This document shows positions 51,776 through 62,545 of a DNA stretch of 64,000 bases, one piece after another. The DNA is from Aradus depressus (Eukaryota; Arthropoda; Insecta; Hemiptera; Aradidae). Every line of letters begins with the position of its first letter. Positions within the stretch are counted from its first letter, which is position 1. Below the pieces are notes generated by a model that was not told the origin of the DNA, did not search any database, and saw only the letters and a list, made by a program, of their open reading frames with translations. Location of the stretch: NCBI GenBank assembly GCA_963662175.1, contig OY759215.1, positions 53,771,213 to 53,835,212 on the forward strand. The letters are read 5' to 3'. A program made the translations under genes and the position numbers.

Positions 51776-51945
51776 AATGCTATGGTGTGGAGAATATGAA
51801 CAAGGAGGCAACCTTGACGGTAATAACTACAGTTCAGAATACGAACATGTAGGCTTGACGGCGAATATTTTCGGTTCAGATTGTGAACACGTAGGCTACC
51901 TTGTGGGGAATACCTGCAGTCCAGATTACGGACACGGGGGTTAGT
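51776..51945 (+). repeat. Degenerate minisatellite, about 48 to 54-bp unit, three copies
   Basis: Units share gaatatgaacaaggaggc, gaatacgaacatgtaggc, gattgtgaacacgtaggc and gattacggacacgggggt at similar spacing, with an intervening ggnnaatannnncagttcag part. One frame is open through all units (GEYEQGGNLDGNNYSS..., SDCEHVGYLVGN...) to TAG 51943. An acceptor-like attcttcag precedes it by 60 bases. Could be a coding repeat, but unsupported. Confidence 0.6.
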
Positions 51946-52931
51946 TGAAGTGGATTATTTATAGACAAATATACACATGAGGTGCCCGGATTTCGGACCG
52001 AACTGTTGAAAATTCGTATGAGATTTAATTTAGTGAAAATGATATTTTAGGAAAATATGTCGACCTATTTCAGAATCAGTCAAAAATGTACGAAAATATA
52101 ACTTAGTTCGTTTTCACTTTTATAAATGTACTATTTAGAGAATATTAAACCGCATTACTGTGCACGAGTATCATTAATTTAATAGGCCATTTTGGAAATT
52201 CTGATAAACTATTATAATATAAAATAGGTAGAGATAGATAGATACAATCATTCTTATCTATAAATATAAACAATTATTATATAAAAACAATTAATCTTAA
52301 TATTTTTCTTGTATTCAGAAAAGAACTGAAGAAAAAGTTATAAAATGAAGAAAAAAATAATTGAAACAGTTAACAAGTGTGGAAAAATAATAAAATAGTT
52401 AATTTTCTTTAGTGCCTATTTAAAATTCCTTTTTTTAATTGTCTAGAGACGTCGTCCTTTTATGAAAGGCCGCTCAATCTGAACCGCCTTACTGCAAATC
52501 TTGTCTAAGACAGGCCGTCGAAGGAAACCTGTATGAGGCGTTAAAGTCTTCTATGCTGTAGAGCAGTGGGTCTTCATTAAGCGATCTTTTTGCACTTACG
52601 GGCCACGCATTAGGCTTCCAAGCATGGGCCGCATATCAAAATAAAATAGACAAAATAATCACAAATATGTGCTTAATTTAAAGGAACATTTCCTATATCG
52701 AATCCATTAGTTTATATCCAGCCTTTTAACTTGGCCCTCAATATATTTCCATATTTTTTTCGCAAATAAAATTAATATTTTATTCTATTTTTCAATAATA
52801 ATTATTCTTATTCCTCACGGGCCACAGAAGAGGGTAATTAATAATTATTTTAAAAGAAAATGCACGTCGATGCAATTTAACAAAAGTCAAAAGGATTGAA
52901 GGAGCATAAAAGTAGGAATAATAGCAGTAAA
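51946..52931. other. Unassigned DNA; possible hAT-like end at about 52565
   Basis: agcagtgggtcttcattaag, tttttgcacttacgggccac and, further right, tcctcacgggccacagaag recall the cagtggt...ctttttgc...gggccac end of some hAT elements, but neither terminal repeats nor a duplication can be shown. Confidence 0.3.
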
Positions 52932-53089
52932 GGAGGAGGTAGCTCAGTGGTATGCGTGCTTGCTTACTGAGCTCAAGGTTGCGGGTTCGATACCACGGGT
53001 TCACCAGAGTGACGAAAGAGCGCTCTGGTAGTAGGCGATTTGACCTCGTAGTTAAAGCCCGGTCATGAGTCATAATAACTAACTATATG
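52932..53089 (+). mobile_element. SINE-1, short form: head joined to 3' module
   Basis: gaggtagctcagtggtatgc, ggttgcgggttcgata, then directly gggttcaccagagtgacgaa and the complete 3' part. About 190 bp of the middle are absent, while promoter boxes and terminal hairpin remain. Confidence 0.9.
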
Positions 53090-53103
53090 GGAGGTGAGAT
53101 ATA

Positions 53104-53413
53104 GAAGTGCTACGGTAGCTCAGATGTAGCGTGCTTGCCTACTGAGCTCAATCAAGATCCATTCGTAACCCGGCCAAGACCCTTAGGTTTTTTATCTAGG
53201 AGATAAAAAAAACTTTGAGAACGCCTTCCTTCGGATGGGACATTAAGCGATCGTCCGCAGCCTTGTACGATGTCAGGTACTCGTTGGACCCCTACCCTAC
53301 GTGAATAATAGGGTAGGTAAAAATTTTGGACTCCCGTACTAGACTCGAGCTCCACCAGAGCAACGGAAGAGCCTAGTAGTTAAAGTCAGGGCATGAATCA
53401 CAATAACTATCTA
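53104..53413 (+). mobile_element. SINE-1, full length but diverged
   Basis: gctacggtagctcagatgta to gcatgaatcacaataactat. The right arm of the inner 3' hairpin and gtaggcgatatgac are deleted. It lies 15 bases after another SINE-1 in the same direction. Confidence 0.9.
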
Positions 53414-55517
53414 CTTTATGAGATTGGAGAGACGGAGTCTGTTTGTAAGTCAGCTGATTTACGGATTAAGGGTGTAAAGTGATCAATTTGTAAATTTAAA
53501 ATGTAAATATTTGTAAATAGTTGCTTGTATTGTTTATTTGAGTCAGTTTCTCAGTACTTGGTTGTGAGTTGATTTTTTAAAATGTATCTTTTGGGTAAAG
53601 TGATTTTTATTAGTCATATAATGACAGTTTTGTGTTTTCTACTCACATTTTGAATTTGTCCAGTTTTCTTTTGGACGTATACAACTGGAAAATGGTTAAT
53701 TTAATCACAAGTAGACGCAGAAATAAGGCAGCTGCTTGCTAACTGAATATAATAGACAATGCAACCATCTATGATAAGTCAATTGCGTACTTTATGCGAC
53801 TTCAAGAGCCTCGACAAATAATGACGCCAGAGCCGAAATTCCAGAGTGCGATACTATATTGTGCCGTGGAGTGGTTGGTAAGCCAGCGGGAGTGGTTGCG
53901 GCAGTTAGCCCGGGCGGCACTCTGTGTTAGATGTCCAGACAATGGTAGGTGTTGAGAGGACCACCCCGGAGGACCACCCGCTCCAACCACACCGCCTCAC
54001 CTCTGTCACCAGCCATCTTTATGTCCCTCCCCTTTGTCGTCCTCTAACCACAACCACTATAACCACAACCAAATATCACTCTTTAGTGTACCTTAGTCCA
54101 TTCAGGGGGGATCTTCATTGACTTGTTTATTATAACACTGATAAACATTTCCCCGCTGTTTCTCCTCTCATAACCCAACCTTTATAATATATTGCCGCTA
54201 CTTTTTTTCCATGTTTATTTTCATCTATTTGGAAACAATACTTTCTTGTTAGTTAGTAGAAGTTTGTTCTAGGGACCTGTTTCTAAGCAAGAGTTGATAT
54301 AAAAATCCTTATTATGCCCTGAGGCTCCTATAAAGGAGGCTCCCCTCCTGAAATTTATTGAGGAAAAACTTTGGTGAGGTGAGCTAGGTGGGGTACACCA
54401 AGAAGTAAATAAATACTTAAAATTATGTACTGGATCTTATCCTGTTCGTCGCTATATTCATCGGTTGCTTGTATTTATAACGACAATGAGTAGTAAGTTA
54501 TTTATTTATCATGAAATATGAGGAAATTGGAGAATAGTTTTGTTGGTATATCGAAGGTAAAAACTTCATTGAAGTTATAAATGTATATAAATCTACTATG
54601 TATTACATTATTGTCGTTATAGATACATGTGATGTGGCCATAACAGGAATTTCTTATACCTATCATATTTTTACAGATCACTCTTGCTCCCCTCTCTCCA
54701 TTTATTTAAGAGGAGGTAGGGAGGATGGATCTGTACGAAATTGCTTGTTACCAGAAAGTCAATGACCACATCAAATATATTTTTTTATATGCTTGTAATT
54801 TTAGTCTTAGGATCCTAAGATCCAGCAGTGCGGAGTAAACACATGGCTGTAAAAGAGTTACACAGAGGCTTGGATAAGGTGGGCTTGTACATGCATTGTT
54901 AGATGTACTTCGGTGGTCAAGGGGCTTAAGGCTGTTCAATTGACCGTAAAGACAGTAAGACGCCACGTGGATAACTTACATAGCGGAGCGCATGCAACCA
55001 AATGCAACTAGACAAGAGAAGAGGGTGGATTAGGAGGGGGCCACCGGGCCGGGGACACAAAGCTACAGATCCAGGCTAGGGAGACGTGTGATTCGCGACG
55101 GACTCTGACCATCTATGGACTAACTGCAGCTGCGCTCCGCCACCCGGCTGGCACAAACTCACATTAATAACAGACAATGGATCGGGGGTTGGGGACACTC
55201 CATCGTTGGGGAACTCGGGGGTAAATACCATCAGGGTGGCCCAATGCGGACATTTAAATGGATCTATCTCGCTTACATGACCCCATTTCAGAGGGGAGTT
55301 CCCTTTAAATGGGCCAGAGCTGCAAGTCGGTTAATATATCGATTCAAAGCTATATCCTACATCGTCACCACAATTCCAAAAATATTCCTGCCAACAAATA
55401 TATTGGATTGGAATGAAGAAAAACTCAGGTTAATGTTGAGGGAAGAAACACAAGTATTATAAATAAATTTTGGGGAGACCAAATATCTTGTTTGTTTCAA
55501 AAACCTAAATATATTTA
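53414..55517. other. Unassigned DNA upstream of the LINE
   Basis: No gene recognised with confidence. 54990-55230 is GC-rich (ggaggggggccaccgggccg). The frame 55244-55462 (from FKWARAASRLIYRFKAISYI to LDWNEEKLRLMLREE) looks coding-like and ends 60 bases before the LINE domain. It could be a remnant of a LINE ORF1 or a host exon, but lacks the CCHC knuckles of Jockey gag. Confidence 0.35.
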
Positions 55518-55529
55518 TTGACGTTAGGT

Positions 55530-56312
55530 ATTGAGGAATTATCAAAACTTTTGCTTCCCCATAGAAAATACGTCTCCAATATCAAACTACTAAATTGGAA
55601 TGCGGACGGTCTGAAACGTCAACGCTCGGTTCTAATCGAATGTCTACGCAGACATGAGATTGATGTTGCATGCATCACGGAGACTCACCTCGACCCCTCC
55701 GAGAGTCTTAGAATCACATCGCTCTACAGAAAGGACAACAACTCTCGTTCTGGGGGCGTTGGCATCCTTATCAAGAAGAATATTTCCCATTCCGAACTCT
55801 TGTTGGGGCGGATGCTGCATTTGGAGGCTACGGATATTAGTGTGATTAGGGACAACAACACTAGATTGAACATTGTAGCTGCATACAAGGCCCCCCATCA
55901 TCTTCTGGTTCAGACTGACCTGGAGCAACTCTTCACGGGACATCCTACCATCATGGCAGGCGACCTGAACAGCAAGAACCAGATCTGGGGATGCAGGCTG
56001 AGCAACACAAGTGGACGGCGTCTTATGGACTTTTGCGGCGGACTTGGGATCCTCGTTTCGGCGCCTTCCGAACCAACACACTTCCCATCACAACATCGCT
56101 ATTTACCGGACATACTCGACATTACACTAATTCAAGACTTCAACACACCTCTTTTTCACACAACAGTTTCCGAACTTGACTCCGATCATGTACCCGTTAT
56201 CATTAATTTTGATAACAAAATACAGACAACTCCAACTCTCCCTCAACTAATCAATGGCAAAATAGACTGGGACACATTTCGAAATGAACTGGACAAAACA
56301 ACAAAAACGTGA
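55530..56312 (+). pseudogene. LINE ORF2 part 1: apurinic-type endonuclease domain
   Basis: Exonuclease-endonuclease-phosphatase fold used to nick the target DNA before reverse transcription. Motifs in order: LLNWNADGLKRQR (N-containing first strand), CITETHL (catalytic Glu), GGVGILIKK, IMAGDLNSKNQIWGC (GD-N motif), LPDILDITL and LDSDHVPVII (terminal SDH). The frame ends at TGA 56310-56312, where the next frame takes over in an overlap of a few bases after a run of As (acaacaaaaacgtgac). This fits a small deletion or insertion that disrupted a single polyprotein. There is no ATG before the domain. Confidence 0.92.
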
Positions 56313-57694
56313 CAGACAAAATTGAAAAAGCCATAACTGACTTTACGCAGCATATCAAATCATCCATAGCCAGTGCAACAGTCAAGAAAAATAGTGACAA
56401 GAGACAACGACCACATCATCCCATTCCAAACTACATACTGAAACTAATTCAAGACAAAAACAGATTACGACATAACTGGCAACGTACCAGAGACCCAAAC
56501 ACTAAACAACAACTGAACCGACTGACACGTCAAGTGAAATGGGAACTGGACTATCTACGAATTGACAACTTTCGCCAGCACTTACAGGACATAACTCCAG
56601 GAGACCCAAATCTGTGGCGAGAGACGAAACGGATACTAAGACAGACCAACTCCATCCCTCCATTAAAACGGACTGACGGCATCGCTGTGACTGACGACGA
56701 AAAATGTAATGTTATAGCGCGACATCTCGAAAACACTTTTACACCCACCATCATCAGCAATTACCACACGCCGGAAATCACATACTTCAAGATTCACCCT
56801 CCACACACAGCAGAGTCACCTTTACAATTTACAACACCTTCAGAAATCGAACAATTACTTCACATATTACCTCTTCGGAAGGCGCCAGGCGATGACCTGA
56901 TTCCAAATCTGGTTCTCAAGAATCTATCTTCAATGGCTGTGGCGTACCTGACCAGCGTTTTCAATGGTTGTCTTCGATGCGGGTACTTCCCACAACAGTG
57001 GAAGAATGCCATTGTCACTGTATTCCACAAGAGCGGCAAGCCCAAGGACGAAGCATCTAGCTACCGACCTATTAGTCTCCTCAACACTCTCTCAAAGTTG
57101 TTCGAGAGGGTCATCTACCGTCGGCTGTTATGCTTCCTCCAAGACACCATCTGTATTCCCCACCACCAATTTGGATTCAAGCCGAAACACTCGACCGTTC
57201 ACCAGCTGCAGCGAGTCACAGAATACATTGTCACCGGCTTCGAGAAGAAGGAGTACTCTGTAGGACTCTTCCTCGATGTGGCTGCTGCATTCGACAGCGT
57301 ATGGCACGACGGCCTTATCTTCAAGCTTTGGAGGATGGGAGTTCCTCTATACCTCCAACGGATCATCTTGGGGTTCTTTTCTGAGCGGACGTTTCAGGTC
57401 AGAGTGAACTCCTCCATCAGTGGGAGGACGTCCATACATTCCGGAGTACCACAGGGGAAAATTCTAAGTCCGATACTGTTCAACCTCTACTGTTACGACA
57501 TGCCAGACTCTCCATCTACGCTGTTGGCTACTTATGCCGACGATACGATGCTTGTGTCTCAACACAAGGATCTGTCTTTGGCCGCAGTAGCCCTTCGGCG
57601 GAGGGTGGAGAGTGTGACAGAGTGGTTCGACAGGTGGAACTTGAAGCTCAATACTACCAAAACGGAGGGAGGCCAAAGTTTTCTCATTCCGTAA
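56309..57694 (+). pseudogene. LINE ORF2 part 2: reverse transcriptase domain
   Basis: RNA-directed DNA polymerase that copies the element RNA at the nick. Motifs: RKAPGDDLIPN (RT-0/1), DEASSYRPISLLNTLSKLFE, HHQFGFKPKHSTVHQL, GLFLDVAAAFDSVWHDGL (first catalytic Asp), SGVPQGKILSPILFNLY, LLATYADDTMLVSQ (catalytic YADD) and LKLNTTKTE. The catalytic residues are intact. The frame runs off at 57668 because of an apparent 4-bp duplication (gagg/ggag), and stops at 57692. The correct frame resumes at 57672. Confidence 0.93.
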
Positions 57695-58229
57695 AATTAA
57701 CACTTACACACTAACACCACTTAAAATCAATAATACAGACATACATTGGACACCCAATGACCAAACAGTCAGATATCTCGGCATACACTTCGACACTAAA
57801 CTTACTTGGACACAACACATAAACAAACAACTCACACGAGCATACACCCGACTGACACAATTATACCAACTCATAAACAGAAACACTCCACTCAAGCACA
57901 AATATACTACACTTCTTTACACCTCATTACTCCGACCACTGCTCACATACGCTTGCCCTGTCTGGCTGGGGGCCAGCAAAACAAACATTAACAAATTAAG
58001 GAAGTTTGAAAACAAGGTTCTCCGATTGGCAGTAAAGGCCCCTTGGTTCGTCCGAAACAGTCAAATCCGGCGTGAGCTGGGAGTGCCGGAAGTTGCAGAC
58101 CATATCACCCAGGTTACACAGCAGTTCCACGATGGTCTTGTCGATGTGCCGGCCGCTACCTTCTTCACCCTCGGTCGGACCACCCCCAACAGGCGACTCA
58201 AACCTCGGCTATACCAGGACATTATATAA
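57672..58229 (+). pseudogene. LINE ORF2 part 3: C-terminal region
   Basis: In the third frame from 57672: KVFSFRKINTYT, RYLGIHFDTKLTWTQHI (the conserved YLG-x-LTW block after the polymerase), LLRPLLTYACPVW, FENKVLRLAVKAPWFVRN and a terminal PNRRLKPRLYQDII before TAA at 58227. This is the usual thumb/C-terminal part of Jockey-clade proteins, without an RNase H domain. It is uninterrupted, so only the two indels prevent a continuous product. Confidence 0.92.
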
Positions 58230-58317
58230 CCCTTCTATATAATATGCTTTGTTTCTCTTTTAATGTGTAGAGCACTAGTGTGCTGAGCCAATAAATTTTT
58301 TTTTTTTTTTTTTTTTT

Positions 58318-58371
58318 AATAAGAGTTTTGGGTAATATGCATCGTACTATAAAGAAAAAAAAAAAACTGAT
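58318..58371 (+). mobile_element. SINE-2 tail fragment
   Basis: aataagagttttgggtaata, tgcatcgtactataaag and an A-run match the last 50 bases of SINE-2 (ttataagagtcatgg..., actatgcatcgtacataagg). It abuts the T-run of the LINE. Confidence 0.7.
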
Positions 58372-58802
58372 CCCAAATGAAGGATATTTTTTCTCATTGA
58401 ACGAACCTCTTGAAGAATACTGTCAAAACTCAAAGATATACAATTTTTAGGAGAAAGGAAAAACGAAATTTTATCTATAGGCAATTAAGTCCTAAAACAA
58501 TCAATGACAATTACAATTCTGATATTTATTAATAATTATAATAATGATATTAATGAGTTAAGTCGTTTAAACAGAAATATTGAAAACTCCCTGTTGCCAT
58601 TTACACGAGGCACTGTTCCTCTAGCGAGGGAAACAAAATCACGTTAAAAGGACAATCTACCCTCGAGCGACCTATATGACAAATAAACTTTTTCTATCAG
58701 AAAGACTTCAGACGTCACTTCTGTGGGATTAATTCTAAATGGAGATTTTTTGGTTTGTGATAGTATTCTTCTAGGGGTGTGATATATGAATTTCGTATAT
58801 TA
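58372..58802. other. Unassigned AT-rich DNA
   Basis: acctcttgaagaatactgtc at 58407 recalls family E wording but is too short to call. Confidence 0.4.
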
Positions 58803-58936
58803 ATAAGCTCGGTAGCACAGGTGTGCTTGTCGATTGTGTTCAAGTTCAAAAGTTCAATAATTTAGGATTCCACAGTAGAACCGGGCTGAGTAGGCAACAT
58901 GACCTCGTTGTTGAAGACCGCACATGAGCCACAAAC
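58803..58936 (+). mobile_element. SINE-1, heavily deleted
   Basis: agctcggtagcacaggtgtg, caagttcaaaagttcaataa, tttaggattccacagtagaa, ccgggctgagtaggcaacat and gacctcgttgttgaag. Confidence 0.65.
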
Positions 58937-58949
58937 AAGACAAAAAATG

Positions 58950-59292
58950 ATCCAGTTCTCCAGCACGAATTCATTAAGTTGTCGCTCTCCGTCCAAAACC
59001 ATTCGACTGTTTGAACTAAAAATCAATAGTTGACTTGCATAGAGATTTCTGAACTCTCATACCTAAATTTTGTGCCGATGCATTCATTACATCGGCAGTT
59101 ATCAGGTTTTTTGAATTGAGCCTCCCTCTTCTCATCCCCTCTTCTCTCCGGCTGATTTCCCGGAAAATTAATAGGGGCCTTATGTGGTTTTGAATTTAAA
59201 TATAACATTTCATATAGATAGATTCATTCATCGAATTTCTGACCGATTACATACCTTCCCCTATACTTCACATAACTGGGGAAGTAAAAAAT
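58950..59292 (-). mobile_element. HLE copy, minus strand, with 5' terminus
   Basis: ccagttctccagcacgaatt, aaaccattcgactgtttgaa, cattacatcggcagttatca, ggctgatttcccggaaaatt, and at the 5' end ccttcccctatacttcacat with aactggggaagtaaaaaa (terminal palindrome in reverse). Confidence 0.85.
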
Positions 59293-60211
59293 ACATAAAT
59301 GAATCAGAAATATCGTAATATTAAACTAATTGAAAATATATACAATTGTAAGCAAGACTAATCGATATGGAACGTTGAAAAGCAAAAATGATATCCGGTG
59401 AGAATGGAAAATCAAAATTATTTCAGAATGTCCTTTGGTTTCCTTGTCTCGCCATGTACTGGCGACTTTGTCTTTAGCACAAAGTCACTCTTGTCTTCTG
59501 GATTAAAAAAAAAAAACATCCATTGCAGTGGTTTAAATCATGTTGTGCCGGGTACAGGAGGCACCTCATGGCAACCATGGGTGATAATAGGCCGGATCAG
59601 AACTGTGTACATAATCGATTTGGCTCTCTGAGTGGAATCTGTTATGAGAATGTATTCGCTTCTTTCTTTCGATATGGAAAGGGGTAACTGATCCGAAAAC
59701 TAGCGTTACGAATGTGAACCAATCAAGCTTGGATGGCTGGCTTGAAGGTAGCCATCAATAACTTTGAACACAGCACAAGGGATAAAGATGTCAGTTTGAG
59801 ACCCCCCCTTATCCCAAGTTCACATGGGAAACAGCCGCCATCTTATGTTGTATTTGTGAGGGGTGAAGCTGACTGAATGGCGGCCATCACTGAAGGGTGT
59901 GTTACGCTAAACGGACCAAATAGCTCTGACATTTCTTAATCCGATGCGAATCTTCAAAGCTGATTCTATTTATTAACCGGTTATAAGAAGACCCGAAGAA
60001 AATGTAGAGGGATTACGTTAAATAGGTTATCAAATAAATTACCACAGTTTTCGTTTTCATTGTCACTTATTACGATTGGTATCGGTAGGCCATAGCAAAA
60101 CCATTTTCGTGGCTACTCCTCTTATTTTCGGGATCAGGAGAGTGAAAGACTTGGATCTAAGTATATTGCGAATGGACTCACAAAGTAGTACCTAATTTCG
60201 GAAAAGGAAGT
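59293..60211. other. Unassigned DNA
   Basis: The frame 59398-59631 is unsupported. No repeat match recognised. Confidence 0.4.
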
Positions 60212-60270
60212 ACAGTAAAGTTTCGATAAACCGAGATAATTCAAGTTCTCTAAAATCCGAGTCAACTTTT
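60212..60270 (+). mobile_element. Pogo/Tc1-like terminal sequence, solo
   Basis: acagtaaagtttcgataaac, cgagataattcaagttctct and aaaatccgagtcaac. This resembles the ends of pogo-like elements (cagtaaagtctcgataatcc type). No partner end or transposase found. Confidence 0.35.
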
Positions 60271-60295
60271 TTTTTTTCTTTTTTTTAATGCATAA

Positions 60296-60365
60296 ATATA
60301 TTATAGAAATAAGAGACGTTGTCTTCCCACAGTTCTATTTCCAAGCAAAACCGATTTTCCACGCC
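60296..60365 (+). repeat. Family S copy 2 (partial)
   Basis: atattatagaaataagagac, gttgtcttcccacagttcta, ttccaagcaaaaccgatttt and cgccactacgtcatcattcc align with 48706-48785. Confidence 0.65.
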
Positions 60366-60429
60366 ACTACGTCATCATTCCACCCGTATAGTGTAGGGTC
60401 TAATGAAACACTGTACGGTTGGGATGTGC

Positions 60430-60612
60430 CACTGTTTGCCACTGTCGTTGTAATAAATATATCGACAGAAAATTTAGTATGAGGATTCGGAAGCCACTAT
60501 GAAAGTCAATATCCAGTTCTAGCACCAAACGGTCGACTGGCCTTGGAGGGAGCGCGAAAAAGGAATTGATTAATTCGTGCTGAGGAAGTACATAGCCGGT
60601 GATGAATGTTTT
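60430..60612 (+). mobile_element. HLE 3' fragment
   Basis: actgtcgttgtaataaatat, atcgacagaaaatttagtat, acggtcgactggccttggag and ttcgtgctgaggaagtacat with hairpin remnant agccggtgatgaatg. Confidence 0.85.
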
Positions 60613-60944
60613 TTATAAATAAGAAAATCCAGCCAAAGAAATGCAAACTTTAAATGAAAGCAGAAGATAGAGGTTTGATTTTAGGCATCAGAAAAGTGTG
60701 GGATTGGTAAGATACATCATTGGTGGGTGCCACCCAGGGTCTCTTTGTGGGGTTGCCGTCCAAATTTGACACGCCCCCGCCCTCCAAAAGTCAGATATAA
60801 TCGTCAGCCTACAGAAGGGCAAGTTGACAAAAAGGACGAGACCCCCCGGCAACACCTTTCACACAGGATTACCTGCCCCGCCCAGTCTTCTCCAGTCAAA
60901 AGAAATAACAAATATCCATTGTAGACTCAACTGGAACTTGTTAC
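60613..60944. other. Unassigned DNA
   Basis: Less AT-rich around 60727-60900 with a short open frame. No motif. Confidence 0.4.
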
Positions 60945-61430
60945 TTGCCCAGATATACCAGGCATAGGGGAAGTTATGTAATCTGTCAGAAATTAGATGC
61001 GGAGTTTACAATGGAATATCATGTTTCTGGGGATTAGGGAGGAGGCACACAAAAACTCTAATAACTAACGTTGTAATGAATGTATTGACTCGGAATTTTA
61101 TATATATTCAAAACCATGATCGTCACCCATTAATTTTCAGCGGAATCAGCTGAAGGACTGGGGGATCAGAGGAGAGCTCAGATCGAAAATCCCAATAACT
61201 GCCGATGTAATGAATGTATCGACATGAAATTTTATACTCTCGACTCAAATACCCTGAAAACTGCCGATATAATGAATGTAACTATCACAAAATTTAGAAT
61301 GAGGATTCAGAAGACATTATTTAAGTCAAATAGTCTAAATATTAGTCGATTGCCTTTGGAGGGAGAGCGAAAAGATAGTTTATTAATTCGTGCGGGGGAA
61401 GTACATAGCCGGTGACTCCGACAACTTTAT
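60945..61430 (+). mobile_element. HLE copy
   Basis: tacttgcccagatataccag/gcataggggaagtt, gtcagaaattagatgcggag, three internal boxes (taacgttgtaatgaatgtat, tgccgatgtaatgaatgtat, tgccgatataatgaatgtaa) and ttcgtgcgggggaagtacat with agccggtgactccgac. The microsatellite is missing. Confidence 0.85.
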
Positions 61431-61498
61431 TTTTTTTAAACATTATTTGAAAAGAGCTGTCTGTGAAGTCGAATATTTGGTAATCTTCCAGAAAAGCT

Positions 61499-61640
61499 TA
61501 TTTGCCTAGTGCTTTATTTGACTAGTGCTTTATTTGGCTAGTGCTTTATTTGGCTAGTGCTTTATTTGGCTAGTGCTTTATTTGGCTAGTGCTTTGTTTG
61601 GCTAGTGCTTTATTTGGCTAGTGCTTTATTTGGCTAGTAA
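61499..61640. repeat. Tandem array, 16-bp unit, about nine copies
   Basis: tttatttggctagtgc is repeated almost without change; the first two units read ttgcctagtgc and tttgactagtgc, so the array degenerates to the left. Confidence 0.97.
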
Positions 61641-61663
61641 ACACGTCGTAAGTACTTCACCCT

Positions 61664-61703
61664 CAATATAATTCCCCAGCGCGAATTAATTAATTGATTA
61701 GGT
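61664..61703 (-). mobile_element. HLE copy, minus strand, start before family E insertion
   Basis: ataattccccagcgcgaatt then aattaattgattaggt. The last 11 bases are duplicated after the inserted element. The HLE resumes at 61835. Confidence 0.75.
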
Positions 61704-61823
61704 GTTTCACAACCGTTCGCAGTGACCAGAAGAAGGGACGTGAAAGTGTCCCGAAATATTGTCAAGAAAGGAAAAAGATGACACCTCTGGAAAAAAAAAT
61801 GCCGAAAAAAATCAATAAAAATT
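61704..61823 (+). mobile_element. Family E copy 3, 120 bp, with 11-bp target duplication
   Basis: ATTGATTAGGT flanks it exactly (61693-61703 and 61824-61834). Content gggacgtgaaagtgtcccga, aatattgtcaagaaagg and gacacctctggaaaaaaaaa matches families at 42528 and 44115. It ends A-rich, so it is a retroposon. Confidence 0.82.
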
Positions 61824-61834
61824 ATTGATTAGGT

Positions 61835-62545
61835 TGAAAAACAGTAGGTGCCTTATTGCTCAGGGGCTTCAGAATACTCAAACTACATTTCGTGTCGATA
61901 TATTGATTACATCGGTAGATATTAGGGTTTTTAAATTGAGTCCCCTGCCCATTCCCTTCGGCCGATATCGCTGAAATTTGACAACTTATGTTCTCATTGG
62001 GTTTTGACATAAAATATGAAATTTCATGTCGATACATTCATCACATCGGCAGATTGTTGTGCTTTTGGAGTTGAGCCCCCTCTGATTCCCACTTTCCTTC
62101 TGCCCATTCCGCTGAAGTTTAAAAATGAAGTTTTGAATTCACATATGAAATTTCATGTCGATAAATTCATTATATCGGTAGTTATTAGAGTTTTTTAGTT
62201 GAGCCTCCTCCCCTGAACCCCCCTTCCTTTCAGCGGATAATGCTGAAATTTGACAGGTTATGTGTTTTGGGTTTTAACTTTAAATATATTGATATTTCAT
62301 GTCGATAAATTCATTTCAACAGCAGTTATTAGAGTTCTTCTGTTAAGCCTCCCCCCTAATCCCTCCCTTCCATTTTGTCGATTTGGCGCTAAAAACAATA
62401 AATGTCGTCGTTACAGGGTTCTGGACCGGAAAAATTACACACACACAGAGACGTTGTTTTTTTCATATTCGGAATCTAGATATCAGAAACATGAAATTCC
62501 GTTCGCATCGAATTTTTGACCGAGTACATAACTTTCCCCATACTT
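61835..62545 (-). mobile_element. HLE copy, minus strand, four internal units
   Basis: Units near 61905, 62040, 62170 and 62310, each with the inverse box (cattcatcacatcggcagat, attcattatatcggtagtta and variants) and a pyrimidine-rich gagccccctctgattcccac part. The 5' end is gaccgagtacataactttcc followed by ccatacttcgtatac. Confidence 0.9.

Larger units (their letters stand above)
55518..58320 (+). mobile_element. Jockey-clade non-LTR retrotransposon, 5'-truncated, inactive
   Basis: About 2.8 kb: an endonuclease-reverse transcriptase polyprotein broken in two places, then a short 3' UTR with ccaataaa and a T-run of about 21 bases at 58297-58318. No ORF1 with zinc knuckles is found upstream, and the ORF2 part has no ATG at its beginning, which fits 5' truncation near the ORF2 start. 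Its GC content (near 47%) contrasts with its surroundings, and the frame is otherwise free of stops, so the insertion is younger than the decayed copy at 16800-17960. Confidence 0.9.

Noticed and set aside
61499..61640. CRISPR-like or operator array of 16-bp repeats
   Set aside because: The repeats are directly adjacent and nearly unchanged, so a simple tandem expansion explains them.
61822..62519. Proteins encoded by HLE internal units
   Set aside because: Short frames recur in both orientations in many HLE copies and follow the repeat, without conservation of frame.
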